DNA of 64,000 bases. Source: RHKX01 sp046330285 (GTDB lineage Bacteria > Actinomycetota > Thermoleophilia > Solirubrobacterales > 70-9). Positions 58,469 through 64,000 of this stretch are shown in pieces (the first letter of the stretch is position 1; each line of letters opens with the position of its first letter). The position numbers and the translations under genes were made by a program. The notes beneath the pieces are model-generated. The model was not told the origin of the DNA and searched no databases. It saw only the letters and a list, made by a program, of their open reading frames with translations. Where the stretch lies: positions 399,288 through 463,287 of the forward strand of contig JAXLSX010000002.1 of assembly GCA_046330285.1 (NCBI GenBank). Reading direction: 5' to 3'.

Positions 58469-59080
58469 CTACTCCGCCCCGACCTCGAAGCGCGCGAAAC
58501 GCGCGATCCGGATGTTCTCGCCGGTCTTCGCGGCAGCTTCTTCGCGGAGCTGGTCGATCGTCTTGCCGTCGTGCTTGTCCGCGTTCACGTGGACCTGCTC
58601 GAGCAGTGCGATCTCCTTGCGCCACTTGGCGAGCTGACCCTCGACGATCCGCTCGCGGACGTTCTCGGGCTTGCCCTCCTCGGCGGCCTTCTGCTCGAAG
58701 ACGGCGCGCTCGGAGGCCTCCTCCTCGGCGGGGACCTCGTCGGCCGACACGTAGCGCGGCGCCGCTGCCGCGATGTGCAGCGCGACGTCGGCGGCGAACG
58801 CCTTGAAATCGTCGTTACGGGCGACGAAGTCGGTCTCGCACTGGATCTCGACCAGCGCACCGATCTTGCCGGTCGCATGGACGTAGGAGGTGACGATCCC
58901 CTCGCTGGTGCTGCGGCCGGAGCGCTTGGCGGCCGAGGCCTGCCCCTTGACCCGGAGCAGCTCGATCGCCTTGTCCATGTCGCCGTCGGCCTCGGTCAGC
59001 GCCGACTTGCAGTCCATCATCGCGGCGCCGGTGCGCTCACGCAGCGCCTTGACGTCTGCGGCCTTGATGTCGGGGCTCAC
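58469..59080 (-). CDS. tsf: Elongation factor Ts
   Basis: A 203-residue EF-Ts, a short actinobacterial form, which recycles EF-Tu-GDP. KALRERTGAAMMDCKSALTEA and the TDFVAR motif (here CETDFVARND) contact EF-Tu. GTG start overlapping the rpsB stop (GTGA). Confidence 0.97.
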   Translation of the reverse strand: MSPDIKAADVKALRERTGAAMMDCKSALTEADGDMDKAIELLRVKGQASAAKRSGRSTSEGIVTSYVHATGKIGALVEIQCETDFVARNDDFKAFAADVALHIAAAAPRYVSADEVPAEEEASERAVFEQKAAEEGKPENVRERIVEGQLAKWRKEIALLEQVHVNADKHDGKTIDQLREEAAAKTGENIRIARFARFEVGAE

Positions 59081-60186
59081 TTGTCACCGCCTTCGCTCGC
59101 GCCGCTCGCGGCGGCCTCGGACTCCTCGGCTGCGGGGGCGGCCTCCTCGGCCTCCGGTGCAGCTTCCTCAGCCGGAGCCTCTTCGGCGGCGGCCTCCTGC
59201 TTCTCCTCGGCTGGAGCCGCTTCGGCCGGCTGCTCGGCCTTGGGCGCGGCCTCTTCGGCCTTCGGCGCAGGCTTCTCGGCCTTCGGCTGTTCCGCCTTGG
59301 GCTCGGCGGCCTGCTCCGGCTTCGCCTCCTCGGCGGGGGCCTGCTGCTTGGCGGCGGCCTCGGCCTCTGCCTTTGCCGCGGCCTCGGCGGCCTTGCGTGC
59401 CTCTTCCTCCTCGCGCTTCTTCCGCTGCTCCTCCTCGCGCTTCTTCCGCTCTTCCTCCTCGCGCTTGCGGCGGGCCTCCTCGGCCTGCTGGAAGGCGGTG
59501 GCGGACGACAGGATCGCCTCGCCGAGCGTGCTGACGATCAGCTCGCAGGAGCGGATCGCATCGTCGTTGCCGGGAATCACGTACTCGACCGGCCGCGGGT
59601 TGCAGTTCGTGTCGACGAGGGCGACGATCGGGATTCCGAGCCGGGTCGCTTCGTTGACGGCGATCTCCTCGGCGTTGAGGTCGATCACGAAGATCGCGTC
59701 CGGCGGGCGCTGCATGTCGCGGACGCCGCCGAGGTTGAACTCGAGCTTCCGCAGCTCGGCCTCGCGAGCCATCCGCTCCTTGGTCGGCAGCAGCGCGAGC
59801 TGGCCGTTGGCCTCGAGGTCGGTGAGCTCGTGGAGGCGCTTGATCCGCTTCGAGATCGTCCCGAAGTTGGTCAGCAGCCCACCGAGCCAGCGCCGGCTGA
59901 CGGACGGCATGCCCGTCTTCTCGGCCCATTCCTCGATCGTGTCGCGAGCCTGCTTCTTCGTGCCGACGAAGAGGATCTTGCCGCCGCGGCCGGCGACGTC
60001 GGAACAGAAGTCGCGAGCCTTCGTGAGCAGCTCCTCCGTCTGGAGCAGGTCGATGATGTGGATCCCGTCGCGCTCGCCGTGGATGTAACGGCGCATCGCC
60101 GGATCCCAGCGCCGGGTCTGGTGCCCGAAGTGGACGCCCGCTTCAAGCAGCTGCTTGATGCCGGTGTCGGCATTGGAGTCGGTCAT
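59077..60186 (-). CDS. rpsB: 30S ribosomal protein S2 with long C-terminal extension
   Basis: A 369-residue S2; the family core ends near residue 233 (PRPVEYVIPGNDDAIRS, TLGEAIL). The remaining 135 residues are an extension: a Glu/Lys/Arg-rich likely coiled coil with EEERKKREEE repeats (236-285), then an Ala/Glu/Pro/Lys-rich acidic tail. GVHFGHQTRRWDPAM at the start and LGGLLTNF are canonical. AAAGGG precedes ATG by six bases. First gene of rpsB-tsf-pyrH-frr-uppS. Confidence 0.96.
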   Translation of the reverse strand: MTDSNADTGIKQLLEAGVHFGHQTRRWDPAMRRYIHGERDGIHIIDLLQTEELLTKARDFCSDVAGRGGKILFVGTKKQARDTIEEWAEKTGMPSVSRRWLGGLLTNFGTISKRIKRLHELTDLEANGQLALLPTKERMAREAELRKLEFNLGGVRDMQRPPDAIFVIDLNAEEIAVNEATRLGIPIVALVDTNCNPRPVEYVIPGNDDAIRSCELIVSTLGEAILSSATAFQQAEEARRKREEEERKKREEEQRKKREEEEARKAAEAAAKAEAEAAAKQQAPAEEAKPEQAAEPKAEQPKAEKPAPKAEEAAPKAEQPAEAAPAEEKQEAAAEEAPAEEAAPEAEEAAPAAEESEAAASGASEGGDK

Positions 60187-60301
60187 TGAATTCCCTTTGT
60201 GGTCTTTAGATTCCGGCCGGTCGGGCTACGCGGGGACCCGGCTGGTGCCGGGCAGGGCCCGCGATCGCCCAGGCGACCGCTTGATTGGGCACGCGAGTCT
60301 A
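60187..60301 (-). promoter_or_regulatory. rpsB leader and possible promoter
   Basis: TAGACT at 60296-60301 is a possible -10, giving a leader of about 100 bases. The leader has a stem CCCGGC/GCCGGG with a four-base loop (60237-60252). Ribosomal-protein autocontrol through this leader is possible but not shown; no clear -35. Confidence 0.35.
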
Positions 60302-60323
60302 GATCAAGCGCCGTCGCCGGCGC

Positions 60324-61022
60324 TCAACGCTTGCGAGCGGCATCGAGCGCAGCCGCGAGATCGGCGGGCAGCTCGCTGCGGAACTCCATCGGGCCGCCGC
60401 CGAACGGGTGCTCGAAGGCGAGCAGGGCCGAATGCAGGAACTGGCGATCGAGCCCGTAGCGTCGCCCCGACCCGTATTGCGGGTCGCCGACCACGGGATT
60501 GCCGATCGCCTGCAGATGAGCGCGGATCTGGTGGGTCCGGCCCGTCTCCAGCCGGACTTCGAGCAGAGCCTCGCGCGGGAGTCGCTCGACCACCTCGAAG
60601 TGGGTGACTGCCTCGCGCGGGCGCCTGCCGCCGACGACGACGCGCTCCGGGGCCCGGTGGTCGCGGCCGAGCGGCGCGTCGATCGTCCCGGTCCGCGACG
60701 AAGGGCAGCCCTCGACCAGCGCCAGGTACTGCCGCTTCACCGAGCGCTCGGCGATCATCGCGCTCAGCGCCCGGTGCGCATCGGCGGTCCGGGCGACGAC
60801 GAGCAGGCCCGAGGTGTCGCGATCGAGACGGTGGACGATTCCCGGACGGGCCGGATCGTCGCCGCCTCCGAGCAACTCGCCGAGCTCCTCGACCAGCGAC
60901 TGCTCGGGGTTGCCGGGCGCCCGGTGGACGAGCAGTCCCGCGGGCTTGTCGATGACGGCGAGATGCTCGTCACTCCAGGCGACGAGCGCCCGCTCGCCGC
61001 CGGCTGCCGTGTCTCCGCTCAC
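60324..61022 (-). CDS. RluA/RluD-family pseudouridine synthase without S4 domain
   Basis: A 232-residue enzyme with catalytic Asp in HRLDRDTSGL and TGRTHQIRAHL for RNA binding. RluD itself has an N-terminal S4 domain and about 320 residues; this protein begins almost at the catalytic domain, so I do not call it rluD. It probably modifies a uridine in rRNA or tRNA. GTG start overlaps the lspA stop. Confidence 0.92.
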   Translation of the reverse strand: MSGDTAAGGERALVAWSDEHLAVIDKPAGLLVHRAPGNPEQSLVEELGELLGGGDDPARPGIVHRLDRDTSGLLVVARTADAHRALSAMIAERSVKRQYLALVEGCPSSRTGTIDAPLGRDHRAPERVVVGGRRPREAVTHFEVVERLPREALLEVRLETGRTHQIRAHLQAIGNPVVGDPQYGSGRRYGLDRQFLHSALLAFEHPFGGGPMEFRSELPADLAAALDAARKR

Positions 61023-61531
61023 CCGGGCTCCGTGCCGGTTCCCGGGGAGTTCGCGTCCGCGGCCTCGGCTGCTTCCGGCTCGGGCTCGGCACCGAACGCG
61101 TACATCCAGACGAGGATCACGACCCCGAGGGTGATCTCGACGTCGGCGAGGTTGAATGCCGGCCAGGGACCGATGTCGACGAAGTCGGTGACCGCGCCCT
61201 CGTGGATCCGGTCGATCAGGTTCCCGATCGCGCCACCGGCCAGCAGGCCGATCGGGAGCCAGAGTCCGCGGCGCCCCGACGCCGCCAGGAAGACGCCGAG
61301 CAGGCAGGCGAAGGCGACCGCCGCGAGTACCAGTACGAGCGAGCCGGCATCGTCGAGCAGCCCGAAGGCGATCCCACGATTGGCCACCCGGACGAGGTCG
61401 ACGCCGGGCAGGAAGTCGATTCGCTCGCCCGGTTGGATGTCGCCGCGGACGATCGCCTTCGTCAGCTGATCGAGCGCGAGGGCCACGACCGCGACGAGCG
61501 CGGCACGGCCGTATCCCGGGCCGCGATTCAC
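61019..61531 (-). CDS. lspA: Lipoprotein signal peptidase
   Basis: A 170-residue aspartic protease with four membrane segments that cuts lipoprotein signal peptides ahead of the lipid-bearing cysteine. NRGIAFGLLD, GNLIDRI (first Asp) and AFNLADVEI (second Asp) are present; a cytosolic Glu/Ala-rich tail follows. It would process lipoproteins such as the cyclophilin at 6553-7230. Overlaps yggT by four bases. Confidence 0.94.
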   Translation of the reverse strand: MNRGPGYGRAALVAVVALALDQLTKAIVRGDIQPGERIDFLPGVDLVRVANRGIAFGLLDDAGSLVLVLAAVAFACLLGVFLAASGRRGLWLPIGLLAGGAIGNLIDRIHEGAVTDFVDIGPWPAFNLADVEITLGVVILVWMYAFGAEPEPEAAEAADANSPGTGTEPG

Positions 61532-61848
61532 CCGTTGATCAGCCCGACGACTACCGAGCGCAGCACGAACAGCAGCAGCAGGCAGATCATCGGGCTCAGG
61601 TCGATCGACATCCCGCCCGCACCGAGGGGCGGGACGACGCGGCGAAGCCCGTTCAACACCGGCGACGTCGTCTCCTCGACGAAACCGGTCACCGCCCGGA
61701 GCGGGCGGTTGTAGGGAATCGAGCCGCGGATGTTCTGGTACCAGGAGATCGCGACCGCGGCGATCACGAGGATGATCAGAACGAGGAAGATCGAGTCGAC
61801 GTACTGGGCGACGTCGTTGCGGTCGATCTCGATCGCGGCCGCGATCAT
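61528..61848 (-). CDS. YggT family membrane protein
   Basis: A 106-residue protein with two membrane segments (about 18-36 and 85-104) and the YggT blocks SWYQNIRGSIPYNRPLRAV (compare SW.....NP) and TSPVLNGLRRVVPPLG. Role not settled; linked with division and envelope genes. ATG 61848 overlaps the proC stop (ATGA). In many actinobacteria divIVA follows here, but this gene runs directly into lspA. Confidence 0.88.
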   Translation of the reverse strand: MIAAAIEIDRNDVAQYVDSIFLVLIILVIAAVAISWYQNIRGSIPYNRPLRAVTGFVEETTSPVLNGLRRVVPPLGAGGMSIDLSPMICLLLLFVLRSVVVGLING

Positions 61849-62624
61849 CGTGCTCCCGCCATCCGCTCCAGCGATGCGTCGACCGCGGCCTTGAAGGCGT
61901 CGTGGACGTCGCGGCTCGCGAGCTCGTCGAGCCCGGCCTCGGTGCTTCCGCCGGGTGAAGCGATCGCCTTCTGCATCGGTCCCGCCGCGTGGGTCAGCAG
62001 GTGTCTGCCCGTTCCCGCGGCCGCTTCGCTGACGAGCCGCGCGCTCAACTCCTCGTCGAGCCCGGCCTCGACACCGGCCTCGATCAGCGCCTCGACGGCC
62101 AGCGCGATGTAGGCGGGGGCGCAGCCCATCACGGCGGTTGCCGGGTCGAGCTCGTCCTCGCGGATCTCGAAGACGCTGCCGAGCGATCCGAGCAGCGCCA
62201 ACGCCTCGCCGAGGACCCCACTCCGGGCCTCCGGCGAGAGCGGCGTGTGGCAGATCACCCCATGGCCGATCTCGACGGCGAGGTTCGGCATCGTCCGCAG
62301 GACCGGCGTCGGCGCCAGCGCCGGCTCGAGACGCGAGAGCGGCGTCGCTCCGAGGACCGAGATGACTCCCCCGGCCCGTCCGGCAATCCGCGGGGCGACG
62401 GCATCGAGCGCCGCGGGCTTGACGGCGAGCACGACGATGTCGGCGCGATCGGCCATGTCCTCGACCGAGTCGAGCCGCTCGCCCCCGACCTCGTCGGCGA
62501 GCGCCTGCGCCCGCCCCGACCCGGAGTCGGTGAAGAACATCGCCGCCGGTCGCAGCGAAGCGCGCGCCCACCCCCGGGCCACCGCGGCGGCCATGTTTCC
62601 CGATCCCGCGAAACCGACGTTCAT
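61845..62624 (-). CDS. proC: Pyrroline-5-carboxylate reductase
   Basis: A 259-residue NAD(P)H reductase for the last step of proline synthesis. The dinucleotide motif GFAGSGNMA is near the start, VLAVKPAALDAV and LRTMPNLAVEIGHG follow, and the C-terminal SPGGSTEAGLDEL closes the active site. ATG 62624 is preferred over a TTG nine bases upstream. Lies between sepF and yggT. Confidence 0.94.
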   Translation of the reverse strand: MNVGFAGSGNMAAAVARGWARASLRPAAMFFTDSGSGRAQALADEVGGERLDSVEDMADRADIVVLAVKPAALDAVAPRIAGRAGGVISVLGATPLSRLEPALAPTPVLRTMPNLAVEIGHGVICHTPLSPEARSGVLGEALALLGSLGSVFEIREDELDPATAVMGCAPAYIALAVEALIEAGVEAGLDEELSARLVSEAAAGTGRHLLTHAAGPMQKAIASPGGSTEAGLDELASRDVHDAFKAAVDASLERMAGAR

Positions 62625-62640
62625 CGGTCCCAAGACTAGA

Positions 62641-63201
62641 TCAGGACTGGTTGAAGAAACCCTTCTCGACGAGGCGCGCCTTCTCTTCGGCGGATACCTC
62701 GACGTTGGCCGGCGTCAGCATGAACGTCTTGTCGGCGATCTTCTGCATGCCGCCGTCGAGCGCGTAGGTGAGGCCGGAGCTGAAGTCGATCAGCCGCTTC
62801 GACAGGTCGGAGCTGGTCGACTGGAGGTTGAGGATGACCGGCACGCTCTGCTTGAACCGGTCGGCGACCTCCTGCGCGTCGTTGAAGTTGCGCGGCGTCA
62901 CGAAATGGACCTGGACGTCGGCCCCGCTCTCGGCGACCGGCCGCAGGTTGCGGCGGCGGCGCGGCGCGGCATCGTCGGCGAAGATGTCGTCGATCTCGTC
63001 CGCTGCGGGCTCGTCGCGGCGCAGGCGGCGCACGTTCGAGGGCGGCGGCGGAGGCTCGCGACGGCGGCGCGGAGCCGGAACGGCCTCTTCGGAGACCGTG
63101 TCAGGCTCGTAGGGGTCGTACTCGTCCTCGTAGCGGTAGTCGTGGTCCTCGGCGAGGCCGAAGTAGACGAGGGCTCTGTTCCATGTATCGCGTACGGCCA
63201 T
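62641..63201 (-). CDS. sepF: Cell division protein SepF
   Basis: A 186-residue FtsZ-binding protein. An N-terminal amphipathic helix region (TWNRALVYFGLAED) and Pro/Arg-rich linker (40-95) precede the SepF core (VHFVTPRNFNDAQEVADRFKQ, VILNLQ, RLIDFSSGLTYALDGGMQKI). It bundles and anchors FtsZ, which actinobacteria need because FtsA is missing. A stem-loop stands in its leader. Confidence 0.95.
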   Translation of the reverse strand: MAVRDTWNRALVYFGLAEDHDYRYEDEYDPYEPDTVSEEAVPAPRRRREPPPPPSNVRRLRRDEPAADEIDDIFADDAAPRRRRNLRPVAESGADVQVHFVTPRNFNDAQEVADRFKQSVPVILNLQSTSSDLSKRLIDFSSGLTYALDGGMQKIADKTFMLTPANVEVSAEEKARLVEKGFFNQS

Positions 63202-63212
63202 TGTCGCGCTCT

Positions 63213-63233
63213 CTTCGCCCAGCCGGGGCGAAG
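63213..63233 (-). promoter_or_regulatory. Stem-loop in the sepF leader
   Basis: CTTCGCCC and GGGCGAAG pair perfectly around a five-base loop, 11 bases before the sepF ATG. A CATACT (about 63245) could be the -10. The 3' arm joins the purine-rich GAAGAGAG that could bind ribosomes. Confidence 0.45.
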
Positions 63234-63315
63234 TCCTGCGCGGAGTATGACGCGACCGCGCGCCCGGGAAAAGCCCTCCAATTCCGTGCCATGCCGCTTG
63301 CAGGCGCCACGGGGA

Positions 63316-63948
63316 TCAGGTGAAGAGCGTGCTTCCGATCCGGATCGTCGTCGCGCCCTCCTCGACGGCGACGCGCCAGTCCTGGCTCGTCCCCATCGAC
63401 AGCCGCTCGAGCCCGTGCGCGCCGGCGAGCTCGGCGAGCGCGGCGAAGTGCGGGCGCGACTCCTCGGGATCGTCGGTGAAGGGAGGCATCGTCGAGAGGC
63501 CGACCACCCGGACCGGGCACTCGGCGATGACGGCGCCGAGCGCATCGGGGTCCACCCCGCCCTTGCCCTCCTCGCGGGCCACGTTGACCTGGATCAGGAC
63601 CTCGGTGCTCTCGTCGCCGTGCTTGCCGAGCTCCTTGAGCACGCTCGCGGAGTGGACCGAGTGGATCAGCCGGACGAGCGGCAGCACGTCCTTGACCTTG
63701 CGGCTCTGGAGGTTGCCGATGAAGTCCCAGGTGAACGCGTCGCCCCAGCGGTCCCGCTTCTCCTCGAGGTCGCCGAGCCTGTTCTCGCCCACGAGCTCGA
63801 CGCCGGCATCGGCGAGCGCGCCCATCTCCTCACAGGGGACGTACTTGCAGGCGACGAGGATCTCGGTTCCCGCCGGCACCGCGGAGCGGACCTCGCCGAG
63901 ATTGGCTGCGACGCGCGCCGGATCGATGTCGCGGAACGGCTCGACCAT
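63316..63948 (-). CDS. yggS: YggS/PROSC family PLP homeostasis protein
   Basis: A 210-residue PLP-binding TIM-barrel protein. The PLP lysine is Lys35 in LVACKYV; GENRLGDLEEKR, HFIGNLQ-type (WDFIGNLQSRKV) and LSMGTSQDW are conserved. It keeps vitamin B6 and amino-acid pools in balance. ATG overlaps the stop of the preceding gene by one base (TGATG). Confidence 0.94.
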   Translation of the reverse strand: MVEPFRDIDPARVAANLGEVRSAVPAGTEILVACKYVPCEEMGALADAGVELVGENRLGDLEEKRDRWGDAFTWDFIGNLQSRKVKDVLPLVRLIHSVHSASVLKELGKHGDESTEVLIQVNVAREEGKGGVDPDALGAVIAECPVRVVGLSTMPPFTDDPEESRPHFAALAELAGAHGLERLSMGTSQDWRVAVEEGATTIRIGSTLFT

Positions 63949-64000
63949 CAGGCCGTCCCCCGGACGATTCCGGCCTGCCGGCCGGTGTCGCCGCCGTCCC
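63948..64000 (-). CDS. C-terminal end of a PgeF/YfiH (laccase-domain) purine nucleoside phosphorylase, partial
   Basis: The minus-strand frame entering from the right edge reads DGGDTGRQAGIVRGTA and stops at TGA 63950-63948. RDG-TGRQAG is the usual end of YfiH/PgeF proteins, and pgeF commonly precedes yggS and sepF in actinobacteria. With only 16 residues visible, the call rests on this motif and gene order. Confidence 0.55.
   Translation of the reverse strand, partial: DGGDTGRQAGIVRGTA

Noticed and set aside
1..64000. tRNA or rRNA genes
   Set aside because: I looked for T-arm text (GGTTCGA-like) and rRNA landmarks on both strands and found only matches inside protein genes.

Overview
The window looks like chromosomal core DNA of a high-GC actinobacterium, most plausibly a deep-branching lineage such as Thermoleophilia (inference from gene content and order, not a search). 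Supporting signs are strong GC bias with GTG/TTG starts, MurT/GatD, SepF, RNase J together with RNase Y and PNPase, an LL-diaminopimelate aminotransferase, and many leaderless promoters (TANNNT six or seven bases before a start codon). About 67 protein genes fill the window. I found no tRNA, rRNA, CRISPR array, insertion sequence or prophage.

Layout. 1-6.6 kb: AlgH-like fragment, sulfatase, a carbonic anhydrase/pentapeptide pair, a membrane protein, flavin reductase and a cyclophilin-peroxiredoxin-hydrolase operon. 7.2-11.7 kb: a plus-strand operon of methyltransferase, lipid kinase, murT, methyltransferase and gatD (lipid II amidation). 11.7-25.6 kb: hflX-dut, a HAD phosphatase, dapL with a cyclase fusion, an SDR, dapF, clpP, miaB-miaA, a cytochrome c, rny, and thpR-recA-recX. 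26-34 kb: epoxide-hydrolase-like gene, ftsK-rodZ-cinA and a two-component system. 34-44 kb: dapB, amidase, dapA-rnj, a delta-60 repeat protein, and pnp with an M16 peptidase. 44-54 kb: a long minus-strand translation/RNA block (rimP-nusA-infB-rbfA-nrnA-truB-ribF, rpsO, two redox genes). 54-64 kb: cdsA, padR, uppS-frr-pyrH-tsf-rpsB, then rluD-like, lspA, yggT, proC, sepF, yggS and the tail of a pgeF-like gene.

The genes join into a few themes. dapA, dapB, dapL and dapF outline the aminotransferase route to diaminopimelate; lipid II amidation, uppS, cdsA, ftsK, rodZ and sepF cover envelope and division; rny, rnj, pnp and nrnA form a nearly full RNA-decay set beside ribosome maturation genes. 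The most unusual points are a DapF homologue with both catalytic cysteines changed to serine, a NusA with an inserted Cys3His motif and a long acidic tail, an intrinsic terminator inside the rimP-nusA-infB leader, a cluster of stem-loops between cdsA and a TPR gene, an RNase Y without its membrane anchor, and a cyclase fused to a degenerate hydrolase. Two long non-coding gaps (34176-34712 and 54262-54705) hold structured or repeated DNA.
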